Part shown: positions 14,338 to 21,600 of the stretch, in pieces
Position numbering within the stretch: position 1 is the first letter of the stretch
How the letters are laid out: the number at the start of each line of letters is the position of its first letter
Source of the DNA: Candidatus Margulisiibacteriota bacterium
GTDB lineage: Bacteria; Margulisbacteria; Termititenacia; Termititenacales; Termititenacaceae
Direction of reading: 5' to 3'
NCBI GenBank assembly: GCA_031264205.1
Contig: JAISEH010000106.1
Coordinates: 1-33,067, forward strand
Length of the DNA: 33,067 bases
Program-made: the position numbers and the translations under genes
Notes under the pieces: generated by a model
Databases searched by the model: none
The model's input: only the letters and a program-made list of their open reading frames with translations
What the model was told of the DNA's origin: nothing

Positions 14338-15267
14338 ATGACCGCGCAAAATATTCTAATCACAGGCATTTCCGGCAGTGTTGGGCATTATTTGTTTGAT
14401 TTGCTGGCCAATGATTCGCGTTATCATCTCTATCTTGTCTTGCGCGATCCGGCCAGACTGCGCCGTGACCTGAAACAATTTTCGAATGTCACGATTTTGC
14501 CGCTGGATTTGCGTAATTTGCACCGGCAAAAAGACTTGCTCCAAAAAATGGATTATCTGGTCTGGATAGCCACCTGCTGGGGCGGTTATCGCGAGCCGTG
14601 GCGTATCAATGTTTATCCGTTTTTTCGCACACTGCGCCGGCTAGCCCCGCAGAGGATAAAAAAGATTCTTTTTTTTTCGACAGCGTCGATCATTGACAGA
14701 GAACACCGGCCGATCGAGGCCATACGCGAGATAGGCACGAATTATATTCGCAGTAAATTTTTGACGCACAAAATGCTGCAATACAATAAATTGCGCGAAA
14801 AAATAATCACGATTTTTCCGACCGGAGTGTATGGCGGCGACAGCACGCATCCCTTTTCGCACGCGGCGGCCGGTCTTCTGCCGGCGGCTAAAAAGATACG
14901 CTGGCTTAAATATTTCACGCTGGATTTTAGCTTTCATTTTATTCATTGCGCGGACATTGCCCGCCTGACCAAATATCTGCTGGAAAACGCCGTGAGCGAG
15001 CGTGAATATGTGTTTGGCAACGCGCCTTTGAATGTGGGCGAATTTTTAAAACAAATCGCGGCCTGTTACGGGCAAAAGCCTCTGTTCCAGATACGTGTGC
15101 CCATGTCCATAATTCAATTTTTGGCCGGGCTGCTGAAAAAACACCCCTGGGACAAATACTGTTTAAAATATAAACATTTTATTTATAATACTATAAATTG
15201 TCGCAAGCTCGGCTTGCCGACAGAAGTCGATACGCTTTCCGGCATTATAAAAGCGATAAATCAATAA
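14338..15267 (+). CDS. NAD-dependent epimerase/dehydratase (extended SDR)
   Basis: A 309-residue extended short-chain dehydrogenase. The Rossmann nucleotide-binding motif is ILITGISGSVGHYLFD (residues 6-21), and the catalytic YxxxK appears as NYIRSKF near 135-141, preceded by a Ser-rich strand FFSTASIID. The C-terminal half is the usual substrate-binding part. Such enzymes act on nucleotide sugars, but the substrate cannot be told. It follows rplI by 49 nt, and an AGGAAG SD and a TAAAAT box both lie within 20 nt upstream, so it may be read through or have its own promoter. No polysaccharide genes lie nearby. Confidence 0.82.
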   Translation: MTAQNILITGISGSVGHYLFDLLANDSRYHLYLVLRDPARLRRDLKQFSNVTILPLDLRNLHRQKDLLQKMDYLVWIATCWGGYREPWRINVYPFFRTLRRLAPQRIKKILFFSTASIIDREHRPIEAIREIGTNYIRSKFLTHKMLQYNKLREKIITIFPTGVYGGDSTHPFSHAAAGLLPAAKKIRWLKYFTLDFSFHFIHCADIARLTKYLLENAVSEREYVFGNAPLNVGEFLKQIAACYGQKPLFQIRVPMSIIQFLAGLLKKHPWDKYCLKYKHFIYNTINCRKLGLPTEVDTLSGIIKAINQ

Positions 15268-15280
15268 AATAACATTTAGC

Positions 15281-15300
15281 GTGGCAAATATTTTGCCCGC
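15281..15300. repeat. Orphan half of the structured repeat family
   Basis: Seventeen bases starting at 15283 (GGCAAATATTTTGCCCG) are identical to the left arm of the inverted repeat copy at 24071-24148. No complementary right arm is found downstream. It looks like a decayed or truncated copy lying between the epimerase and the third ssb. Confidence 0.5.
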
Positions 15301-15307
15301 CGCTGTA

Positions 15308-15329
15308 GATGCGTTGCATGCAACGCATC
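15308..15329. repeat. Perfect 22-bp palindrome
   Basis: An 11+11-bp uninterrupted dyad, left arm GATGCGTTGCA, lies between the epimerase and ssb paralogue 3 and next to the orphan repeat arm. No T-run follows, so it is not an ordinary terminator. It could be a protein-binding site or a cruciform. Confidence 0.6.
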
Positions 15330-15376
15330 TTGGCATTATGTCAGGAAAAGTGGAAAATAAATTATAAATATAAAAC

Positions 15377-15405
15377 TTGACAAAAACTTGACGATTTGCT
15401 ATATT
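15377..15405 (+). promoter_or_regulatory. Promoter of ssb paralogue 3
   Basis: TTGACA (15377-15382), a 17-nt spacer and TATATT (15400-15405). A second ACTTGAC lies 11 bp after the first, giving a direct repeat over the spacer that may bind a regulator. Confidence 0.75.
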
Positions 15406-15449
15406 GTGAGAGTCTTTAGCAGGACAAATAAAAATACGGGAGGTGAATT

Positions 15450-15830
15450 ATGAAAAGCTACAACAACGTGACGCTGATCGGCCGCGCGGTGCGGGATCCG
15501 GATTTCAAAGACACCGGCAATGCCAACGCGCGGGTGCAATTCGCGCTGGCGGTCGACCGGCCGTACAAGGACGCCGAGGGCAAACACCCGACGGATTTTT
15601 TGAATGTAGTCGCCTGGGGCAAACTCGCGGAAATTTGTCACGACTATATTCAAAAAGGCTGTCTGGTTTTGGTCAGCGGACGTATTCAGTCGCGTTCATA
15701 CGAAGTCAGCGCGGGAACAAAATGGATCACGGAAATCATCGCGGACAGTGTGAACATTTTGGAATACCGGCAGGCCAAAGTCGCGGCGGAAGACAAAAAA
15801 GAAATCAAGCCCAGAAAAAAAGCAGCGTAG
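15450..15830 (+). CDS. ssb: Single-stranded DNA-binding protein (paralogue 3, no acidic tip)
   Basis: A 126-residue SSB with a complete OB fold (NNVTLIGRAVRDPDFK, VQFALAVDRPYKDAEG, TDFLNVVAWGKLAEIC, VLVSGRIQSRSYEV). The tail after about residue 110 is short and basic (KEIKPRKKAA) instead of acidic. It therefore lacks the partner-recruiting DDxxPF tip and may coat DNA without recruiting repair proteins, or act on RNA. It is monocistronic, with a near-consensus promoter, a strong SD (GGGAGGTG) and its own terminator, unlike the other two paralogues in the rpsF operon. Confidence 0.92.
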   Translation: MKSYNNVTLIGRAVRDPDFKDTGNANARVQFALAVDRPYKDAEGKHPTDFLNVVAWGKLAEICHDYIQKGCLVLVSGRIQSRSYEVSAGTKWITEIIADSVNILEYRQAKVAAEDKKEIKPRKKAA

Positions 15831-15852
15831 AGAAGCGCCGCAAAATTAAAAT

Positions 15853-15895
15853 CCCGCGTTTGTCCCGACTTGCTGCGGGATAAACACGGGGTTTT
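15853..15895 (+). terminator. Rho-independent terminator after ssb paralogue 3
   Basis: A 15-bp stem (15853-15867 with 15876-15890; one A-C mismatch, one G-T pair) with an 8-nt loop is followed by GTTTT. It lies 23 nt after the ssb stop and just before mnmG, so mnmG probably needs its own promoter. Confidence 0.75.
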
Positions 15896-15902
15896 CGACC
15901 TG

Positions 15903-15911
15903 TGCTAGAAT
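15903..15911 (+). promoter_or_regulatory. Extended -10 of mnmG
   Basis: TGC-TAGAAT (15903-15911) lies directly after the ssb terminator and 9 nt before the mnmG ATG. There is no SD (the leader would be only a few bases of T/C) and no clear -35. Confidence 0.45.
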
Positions 15912-15920
15912 TTTCTTTCT

Positions 15921-16754
15921 ATGAAATATGCTAAAGAATATGCGGTGCTTGTGGTGGGCGCCGGACATGCCGGCCTTGAGGCGGCGCTGGCCTGCGCGCG
16001 GCTGGGGCTGGATACGCTGCTTCTCACGCTCAATCTCGACACGCTTGGTAAAATGTCCTGCAATCCCGCGATCGGCGGCCCGGGCAAATCACAGCTCGTC
16101 CGCGAGATTGACGCACTGGGCGGCGAGATGGCGCGCGCGGCCGACGCGACTTTTTTGCAATTGAAAATGCTCAATCTTTCCAAAGGTCCCGCGGTGCATT
16201 CCCTGCGCGCGCAGTCCGATCGCGCTGAATATGTGCGCTACATGAAAACACTGGCGGAGAATACACCGCATCTTGATATGAAGCAGGCCGAGGTTACGGA
16301 ATTGATCTTGACGGATAAAACTTTTCAGGGTGTGAAAACCAAAATGGGTTTTGATTATTACGCGCGCGCGTTGATTTTGACGACGGGCACTTTTTTGCGT
16401 GGCGAGATTTTTATCGGACTGGAGTCCACGCCGGCCGGCCGATTGGGTGAATTTCCCGCCTCCGCGCTGACGGCTTCGCTAAATGCGCACGGCATACGCA
16501 CCGGCCGTTTGAAAACCGGCACCACGCCGCGCCTCGACCGCCGCACGCTCGATTTTACAAAAATTCAGGAAGAACCGGGGCTGGAAGAAAAACATTTTTT
16601 TTCTTTTGAGACAGAGAGCAGTTTGCGGCCGCAGCAGCCCTGTTATCTTGTGCGCACCAATCCCCGCTCGCACGAAATAATCCGCGCCAATTTAGACCGC
16701 TCGCCGCTCTATCAGGGGATGATCAACGCCGTCGGGCCGCGCTACTGTCCGTAG
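15921..16754 (+). CDS. mnmG: MnmG (tRNA U34 modification), N-terminal portion ended by an in-frame amber codon
   Basis: MnmG with MnmE installs the carboxymethylaminomethyl group on wobble U34 of tRNAs. This frame has the FAD-binding VVGAGHAGLEAALA (about 10-23), the conserved KMSCNPAIGGPGKSQLVREIDALGG, and the inserted NAD(H)-binding region (TTGTFLRGEIFIGLESTPAGR, LKTGTTPRLDRRTLDF). It then reaches PRYCP and a TAG at 16752-16754, where all homologues I recall have PRYCPSIEDK. A serine codon TCG would need a single C-to-A change to become TAG. After the stop the same frame continues perfectly as IEDKV into the C-terminal half. Both halves look otherwise intact, so this is a recent nonsense mutation, a sequencing error, or a split gene. 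Confidence 0.85.
   Translation: MKYAKEYAVLVVGAGHAGLEAALACARLGLDTLLLTLNLDTLGKMSCNPAIGGPGKSQLVREIDALGGEMARAADATFLQLKMLNLSKGPAVHSLRAQSDRAEYVRYMKTLAENTPHLDMKQAEVTELILTDKTFQGVKTKMGFDYYARALILTTGTFLRGEIFIGLESTPAGRLGEFPASALTASLNAHGIRTGRLKTGTTPRLDRRTLDFTKIQEEPGLEEKHFFSFETESSLRPQQPCYLVRTNPRSHEIIRANLDRSPLYQGMINAVGPRYCP
16752..16754 (+). other. In-frame amber codon in mnmG, with SD-like restart site just downstream
   Basis: TAG replaces the conserved Ser after the conserved Cys-Pro (E. coli Cys277 region). GAGGA at 16758-16762 lies about 8 nt before an in-frame ATG at 16770, so re-initiation could make the second half as a separate chain. TAG serves as an ordinary stop for vapC, dnaN, rpmH, miaB and ssb3, so genome-wide recoding is unlikely. 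Confidence 0.85.
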
Positions 16755-16769
16755 ATCGAGGACAAAGTC

Positions 16770-17786
16770 ATGCGTTTCGCGGACAAGGACAGTCATCATC
16801 TTTTTATCGAGCCGGAGGGCGCGGACACCAACGAGATGTATCTACAGGGTTTTTCGACTTCACTACCCTGCGATGTGCAGCTTGAGGTTTTGCGGACAAT
16901 ACCCGGGCTGGAAAATGTGGAAATCATGCGGCCGGGTTATGCTGTCGCCTATGATTTTATTTACCCCGAGCAGTTAACGCGCAGTTTAAAATTACGTGAA
17001 TTTACGGGAATTTTTGCGGCGGGACAAATCAACGGCACTTCGGGTTATGAAGAAGCCGCCGCGCAGGGACTGATCGCCGGTATTAACGCCGCGCGTTTTG
17101 TCCGCGGACAGGAGCCGTTTTGTCTGACCAGAGAAGAAAGTTATATCGGCACGCTTATCGACGATCTTATTACCAAAGAAATACGCGAGCCGTATCGCAT
17201 GATGACTTCGCGCTCGGAATACCGGCTTTTTTTGCGGCAGGACAATGCCGAAGACAGATTGCTGGAAAAAGGCCGGGAAATAGGCCTGATTTCCGCGCAG
17301 AGATGCCAAAAATTCAAGGATTCGCGGGAAAAAATAGAAGCGGAAAAGACCAGACTGACCGAATTTAAAGTATTACCGAACAAGAAAAATACGGAATTTT
17401 TGCTGAACCTAGGTGAAAAATTGACAAAGCCGTCAAGTGGAGCTGAACTTTTGAGGAGACAGAAAATTTCTTTGTTAAGCTTGGGAGAACTCGGTTTTTC
17501 CACAGTGTTAAGTGGCGCCGAGGCCGAGAAATTAGAGATAGAGGTCAAGTATTCGGCCTATTTGGCCGAGCTGGAGCAGCAAATCCGGCGCGCGCAGGAA
17601 GCGGAAAAAAGAAAAATCCCGCCGGAATTGGACTATGACGCCATAATTGGTTTGCGTCAGGAAGCGCGGGAAAAGCTTAAAAAAATCAGACCGGAAACGG
17701 TCGGGCAGACCTCGCGCATCGCCGGCGTTAATCCGGCGGATATTTCGATATTGCTGGTGTGGTTGCGGCGTCTGGCTGGCGGTTAA
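16770..17786 (+). CDS. mnmG: MnmG C-terminal portion (same frame after amber codon)
   Basis: 338 residues continuing MnmG in the same frame. MRFADKDSHHLFIEPEGADTNEMYLQG and LTRSLKLREFTGIFAAGQINGTSGYEEAAAQGLIAGINAA complete the FAD domain. EPYRMMTSRSEYRLFLRQDNAEDRL and the helical C-terminal domain (to residue 338), which contacts tRNA and MnmE, follow. Combined with the first part, the total (about 620 residues) equals a normal MnmG. No other frameshift or stop is seen. If re-initiation occurs at 16770 this would be a free C-terminal chain; otherwise the region is part of a pseudogene. MnmE in this window is intact, so its partner would be expected to be functional. Confidence 0.85.
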   Translation: MRFADKDSHHLFIEPEGADTNEMYLQGFSTSLPCDVQLEVLRTIPGLENVEIMRPGYAVAYDFIYPEQLTRSLKLREFTGIFAAGQINGTSGYEEAAAQGLIAGINAARFVRGQEPFCLTREESYIGTLIDDLITKEIREPYRMMTSRSEYRLFLRQDNAEDRLLEKGREIGLISAQRCQKFKDSREKIEAEKTRLTEFKVLPNKKNTEFLLNLGEKLTKPSSGAELLRRQKISLLSLGELGFSTVLSGAEAEKLEIEVKYSAYLAELEQQIRRAQEAEKRKIPPELDYDAIIGLRQEAREKLKKIRPETVGQTSRIAGVNPADISILLVWLRRLAGG

Positions 17787-17801
17787 AAAGCGGTGGAGTC
17801 G

Positions 17802-17823
17802 TTTCCGCGGGAAATTTCATTTC
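17802..17823 (+). terminator. Weak hairpin after mnmG
   Basis: TTTCC-GCG-GGAAA (17802-17814) followed by TTTCATTTC, 16 nt after the mnmG stop. The stem is only 5 bp, so termination would be inefficient. Confidence 0.3.
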
Positions 17824-17875
17824 AAACATAAGCCGTCCTGATAAATAAGAAATATACTAACTTGCGTTTGGGTTT

Positions 17876-17904
17876 TTGACAATAATATAGAGTGCATGTA
17901 TAAG
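17876..17904 (+). promoter_or_regulatory. rsmG promoter
   Basis: TTGACA (17876-17881), a 17-nt spacer and TATAAG (17899-17904), nine bases before ATG 17914. The -10 box lies downstream of the alternative ATG at 17896, which argues for the later start. Confidence 0.55.
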
Positions 17905-17913
17905 ATAAAAACT

Positions 17914-18513
17914 ATGTCTGTTTACGAAAAACTTTTCGCTTTGCAAACCGCGTACAACGCGCATACAAATATCACGCGTATTTCCTCGCGGGAGGATTTT
18001 TATTTGAAGCATATCGAGGATTCGCTGGCCTTGCTGCCAATTATCGATGCGGACATCGAACGAAGTCGAAGTATCCGTTTGTTTGACCTTGGCGCGGGCG
18101 CGGGTTATCCGGGTCTTCCGCTGGCGATAGAGCGGCCGGAGCTGCGGGTCACGCTCAATGACGCGACCTTGAAAAAAATAAAATACGTGCAGTCCGTCAT
18201 CGACGCGCTGCCTTTGCCCAACGCCGCGGCGGTCTGGGGCCGCGCGGAAATTTTAAGTCAGCAAAAAGAACACAAAGGCCAGTATGATTTTGTCACGGCG
18301 CGGGCTGTCGCGGAGCTTCAAGAGCTGGTACAATTTGCCGCGCCGTTTTTGCGCGCCGGCGGTCGGGCGTTGTTTATGAAAGCTAAAAATGTGGAGACGG
18401 AAATTTCCGCCGCTAAACGCGCCGCGGCAAAATGCGGCCTGTCCCTGCTGGACGTGACGAAATACAAACTGGCGGAGATGGACAGGGCGATAGTTGTTTA
18501 TGTAAAACAATGA
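17914..18513 (+). CDS. rsmG: 16S rRNA (guanine-N7) methyltransferase RsmG
   Basis: A 199-residue RsmG (GidB), which methylates N7 of G527 in 16S rRNA and is the classic neighbour of mnmG. NITRISSREDFYLKHIEDSL is the family's N-terminal signature and IRLFDLGAGAGYPGLPLAIERPE is SAM motif I. FVTARAVAEL and LRAGGRALFMKAKN are the following conserved blocks. I prefer ATG 17914 over 17896 because the promoter TTGACA-17-TATAAG would start transcription just before it. The segment ADIERSRSI before motif I looks like an insertion, and its DNA shares 16 nt with the rpsF leader. Element A begins within the stop codon. Confidence 0.92.
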   Translation: MSVYEKLFALQTAYNAHTNITRISSREDFYLKHIEDSLALLPIIDADIERSRSIRLFDLGAGAGYPGLPLAIERPELRVTLNDATLKKIKYVQSVIDALPLPNAAAVWGRAEILSQQKEHKGQYDFVTARAVAELQELVQFAAPFLRAGGRALFMKAKNVETEISAAKRAAAKCGLSLLDVTKYKLAEMDRAIVVYVKQ

Positions 18514-18619
18514 CGTAGAGAATATCTTTGCTTTCCGCGAGCCGTGGCCTCTCACTTAACGTCGCTGCGCTTGTTAAGTTCGAGCCAAAACTCGCTTCAA
18601 GCAAAATATTCTCTACGTC
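18512..18619 (+). repeat. Structured repeat element, copy A
   Basis: A 108-nt element that folds end to end. The outer arm GACGTAGAGAATATCTTTGC pairs with the 3' arm GCAAAATATTCTCTACGTC, with one unpaired C. Inside are GCGAG/CTCGC, TGGC/GCCA, an internal loop CTCTC opposite TCGA, ACTTAAC/GTTAAGT and a 12-nt apical loop. Copy B shares the inner stems and loops, while the outer and second stems have different but still complementary bases. It fills the gap between rsmG (overlapping its stop by 2 nt) and the MATE gene. Confidence 0.8.
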
Positions 18620-18644
18620 GGTTTATCTAAAAGAAAGGGGATTT

Positions 18645-20030
18645 GTGGCCGAAATAGTTGAGATTAATGAACCGCTCCCGCAGCAGAACAAAATGGGCAC
18701 GCAGCCCATCAACCGCCTGTTGCTGGGTATGGCTTTGCCAATGATGTTCGCGATGCTTGTGCAGTCGCTATACAATATTGTTGACCGTATTTTTGTGGCC
18801 TATTTGAGCGAGGACGCTTTCGCGGCGGTGTCGTTGACTTTTCCGGCGCAGATGCTGATGCTGCAGGTCGCGGTCGGTCTCGGTGTGGGTATTAACGCGC
18901 TGCTTTCTAGAAGTCTTGGCGAGCGAAATTTTACGCAGGCGCACAAGGCCGCGCAGAACGGGCTTTTTCTGGCGGGACTGGCGGCCGTCGTTTTTATGGT
19001 TTTCGGCGGCTGGGGTACGGAAATTTATTTTCGTTCGCAAAATGTTTCCGGCCTGCTGTTACAATACGGACAAGAGTATCTCTCTCTCGTCTCTCTTTTT
19101 TCGGCGACGCTGGTCGGGCAGATTATTCTGGAGCGGCTGCTGATGTCCACCGGCAAAGCTTTTTATCAAATGATTTCGCAGATCGTCGGCGCGCTAGTAA
19201 ATATTGTGCTCGATCCGATTATGATTTTCGGTTTGCTGGGTTGTCCGGCGATGGGTGTGCCGGGCGCGGCGGTGGCGACTGTGCTCGGCGAGGGTTCGGC
19301 TTGCGCGCTCGCCCTGTATTTCAACTTGACCAAAAACAAAGAAATAAATTTTTCTTTTCGCAGCTTCCGTCCCGATTTTGCGATTATCCGCAAGATTTGC
19401 GCGGTCGGCGTGCCGGCAATTTTGATGGGCGCTTTGATTTCGTTGACCGTGTATGGGCAGAATAGAGTTTTAATGGGGATGGCGGAGGCCTCCACAGCTG
19501 TGGCGGTGCTGGGCGCGTATTTTGGTCTGGAGAGTTTTGTTTTTATGCCGGTTTTCGACCTCAACAACGCGCTGATTCCGATAGTGGCTTATAATTTTGG
19601 CGCTAAAAATAAACGGCGTATGCTGCGTGCCCTGGAATTGGGCTGCCTTTACACACTCGGCATCATGCTGCTGGGCACGCTGTTGTTTCAGGTTTTTGCG
19701 GATAAATTGCTGCTAATTTTTAACGCGACCGAGCAAATGCTGTTGATCGGTACGCCGGCTCTGCGGATTATCAGTCTCAGTTATGTGTTTTTTGCTCTGG
19801 GGATTATTTTAAATTCGGTTTTTCAGGCGCTGGGACACGGGCTGGAAAGTTTTTTGGCGACGGCTTTCCGTCTGGGCGTGTTACTGCTCTCGGTCTGGTT
19901 GTTGTCGCTGACAGGAGTGTTGGCAACGGTCTGGTGGTCGTCGCCAATCTCCGGCGTGGCCGCGCTATTATTCAGCCTATTTTTATTTGCGCGCATTTAC
20001 GAAAAACAAATTAAGCCTTTGCCGGATTAA
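18645..20030 (+). CDS. MATE-family efflux transporter
   Basis: A 461-residue, 12-helix membrane protein of the multi-antimicrobial extrusion family. Landmarks are GMALPMMFAMLVQSLYNIVDRIFVAYL in helix 1, LQVAVGLGVGINALLSRSLGE in helix 2, IVGALVNIVLDPIMIFG, and the second-half repeat GVPAILMGALISLTVYGQNRVL with VAYNFGAKNKRRM. Such proteins export drugs or metabolites in exchange for Na+ or H+. The start is GTG 18645 with a GGGG SD. The open frame extends 39 codons further upstream, but that part is the structured repeat and not protein-like. Substrate unknown. It converges on the tail-collar gene. Confidence 0.9.
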   Translation: MAEIVEINEPLPQQNKMGTQPINRLLLGMALPMMFAMLVQSLYNIVDRIFVAYLSEDAFAAVSLTFPAQMLMLQVAVGLGVGINALLSRSLGERNFTQAHKAAQNGLFLAGLAAVVFMVFGGWGTEIYFRSQNVSGLLLQYGQEYLSLVSLFSATLVGQIILERLLMSTGKAFYQMISQIVGALVNIVLDPIMIFGLLGCPAMGVPGAAVATVLGEGSACALALYFNLTKNKEINFSFRSFRPDFAIIRKICAVGVPAILMGALISLTVYGQNRVLMGMAEASTAVAVLGAYFGLESFVFMPVFDLNNALIPIVAYNFGAKNKRRMLRALELGCLYTLGIMLLGTLLFQVFADKLLLIFNATEQMLLIGTPALRIISLSYVFFALGIILNSVFQALGHGLESFLATAFRLGVLLLSVWLLSLTGVLATVWWSSPISGVAALLFSLFLFARIYEKQIKPLPD

Positions 20031-20045
20031 ATTTAAACGGATGGC

Positions 20046-20996
20046 TTAGGCAACTTTCATTATATAAATCACAGTATAATAGGCGGGCTTAATATCAAAA
20101 GCTGTGCCGGATCCGGTATTGTCGGTGGTAAAACCATGTTTATGCGTTGAATTGTCCGTACTGACCGAGCTAACACTGGTATAATCGGCGCTATCCCAAA
20201 GATACTGCCCCTGACTATCGCAGCCGGATAAGTAGGAGGCAGCTTGATTATTTAATTGCCCGGTTCGTGTCATAGTAGAGGCATAACTCCCACCAGCGTG
20301 CCTGAACTTCAATTTGTGACCGTGACTGCCGTCGGAATCGGTGGTGCCGCTGTGCGTATGCGCGGGTAAATTTTCTGTCTTGAGAGTTACGCTGTCCGCG
20401 CCGCCTGTGTCGCCAGCCGGATAGGCCGCGCCGCGCAGAAATTTGCCGACCAGATTGGGCGTGAGGTTGCCAGCGCCGTCGCATATTTTCCATATATTTT
20501 TAAAAGCCGAGTCTTTAGCATCCCAGGCCGCCGCGCTGAAAGCCAGTATTGTACCTTTCGGGAAAAAGCCCAATGTGTCTAGCGAAGCCAGCAGGGTTAA
20601 CTGTGCGTCGGATAATTTATCTTGTTTTGCGCTGTTTACGGCATAGACCTGCGCCTCGGTGGCAAATTTTTTGCCGTCATTGGTGGCGTCAGCTGTTTTG
20701 GCCATGCCCAACAATGGTTCGGCCGCCGCGTCTACTGTGCCAAAAGTTTTAACGCCAGTTATCGTTTCCGCTCCGGTTTTGTGCACGATATCGTTGTTTG
20801 TCCCGCTCAAAGTATCATAAACCACTTTGGCTGACGGATATTGCGTGTCGGTCGATTGATTATTTATAGTGGTTACTTTATTCGCCACCTTTTCTTTAGT
20901 ATTCAACGCCACGGTCATGCCCGCCGCCGAAAGCTGCTCGCCTTTTTTAATGAAATACGGCTCACCCGCAAAACTGTCTGTGTAATTGTTCGCCAT
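20046..20996 (-). CDS. Phage tail-collar/fibre-like protein
   Basis: A 316-residue protein. The C-terminal half has FPKGTILAFSAAAWDAKDS, GNLTPNLVGKFLRGAAYP and LPAHTHSGTTDSDGSHGH, the pattern of tail-collar/fibre tips with His-rich turns, and it ends in YYTVIYIMKVA. The N-terminal half has a repeat-like, low-hydrophobicity fibre region (NNQSTDTQYPSAKVVYDTLSGTNNDIVHKTGAETITGVKTF). There are no other phage genes beside it, so it is a lone cargo gene, perhaps an adhesin or remnant. A strong purine-rich SD (AAAGGGGGGA) precedes the ATG. The same C-terminus occurs at the left edge of the window. It is divergent from an XRE regulator. Confidence 0.78.
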   Translation of the reverse strand: MANNYTDSFAGEPYFIKKGEQLSAAGMTVALNTKEKVANKVTTINNQSTDTQYPSAKVVYDTLSGTNNDIVHKTGAETITGVKTFGTVDAAAEPLLGMAKTADATNDGKKFATEAQVYAVNSAKQDKLSDAQLTLLASLDTLGFFPKGTILAFSAAAWDAKDSAFKNIWKICDGAGNLTPNLVGKFLRGAAYPAGDTGGADSVTLKTENLPAHTHSGTTDSDGSHGHKLKFRHAGGSYASTMTRTGQLNNQAASYLSGCDSQGQYLWDSADYTSVSSVSTDNSTHKHGFTTDNTGSGTAFDIKPAYYTVIYIMKVA

Positions 20997-21121
20997 AAAA
21001 ATCCCCCCTTTGATAATTTATAACGCCAATTGCGTAATATATATTTATTCTAACTGCGTGTTGCCTGTTTGTCAAGCCAACAGAATAATATGGTTTCAAT
21101 CAATAAGGAGTAGGGCTGATC

Positions 21122-21439
21122 ATGAACGAAAAAGAATTGTACAAACTTTTGGGCGCCAATATTAAATCTTGCCGGAGCCGCTCCGGCTGGTCGCAGGCGG
21201 AATTGGCGGAGCGCATAAATCTTTCCGTAAATTTTCTCAGCGATGTGGAGACCGGCAAAAAATGGGTGTCCCCGGCCACCATGTTAAAATTCGCGGAAGT
21301 TTTCCGTCTGGAAGTTCATGAATTATTCAAGCCGGAAAAAATATTTTCTGACCGTTCCCAAAAACTATTGAGCAAATATACTGAAGATGTTGTTTCCGCC
21401 GTGCAAAAAGTTCGCAAAAAATACAAAATGGTTGGTTAA
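21122..21439 (+). CDS. XRE-family helix-turn-helix regulator
   Basis: A 105-residue regulator with an N-terminal XRE domain: LGANIKSCRSRSGWSQAELAERINLSVNFLSDVETGKKWVSPATMLKFAEVFRLEVHELF (about residues 9-68). A short Lys/Val-rich C-terminal helix follows. It has an AAGGAG SD 11 nt before the ATG. It is divergent from the tail-collar gene, 125 nt away, so that gene is a plausible target. Like that gene it may be of phage origin. No target site is identified. Confidence 0.87.
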   Translation: MNEKELYKLLGANIKSCRSRSGWSQAELAERINLSVNFLSDVETGKKWVSPATMLKFAEVFRLEVHELFKPEKIFSDRSQKLLSKYTEDVVSAVQKVRKKYKMVG

Positions 21440-21600
21440 CGGAAAATATTAAAAATACAAAGCGGTTCCTGATATGTTAATGCTGTGAAACAAGATTTTT
21501 AAGGAATTTTTGAGACCGCTCAATACGCCTGAACGCATTTTTGAAGCTAGATTTAACTAAATTTGTGCAAAAACACGGGACATTCAGCTGTAGTTAACGA

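Noticed and set aside
15388..15393. Second TTGACG as an alternative -35 for ssb3
   Set aside because: It lies only 6 nt from the -10 box; the upstream TTGACA has perfect 17-nt spacing.
16752..16754. Genome-wide reassignment of TAG (for example pyrrolysine or another amino acid)
   Set aside because: TAG ends vapC, TIGR03545, dnaN, ssb3, rpmH and miaB at natural C-termini, so it is a normal stop codon here.
18512..18619. Repeat element A as an ordinary terminator of rsmG
   Set aside because: There is no T-run after the stem, the stem has conserved internal loops and a bulge, and similar elements lie elsewhere.
18528..18644. Upstream extension of the MATE gene
   Set aside because: This DNA is structured repeat A; an SD supports the GTG at 18645 and the extension is not membrane-like.
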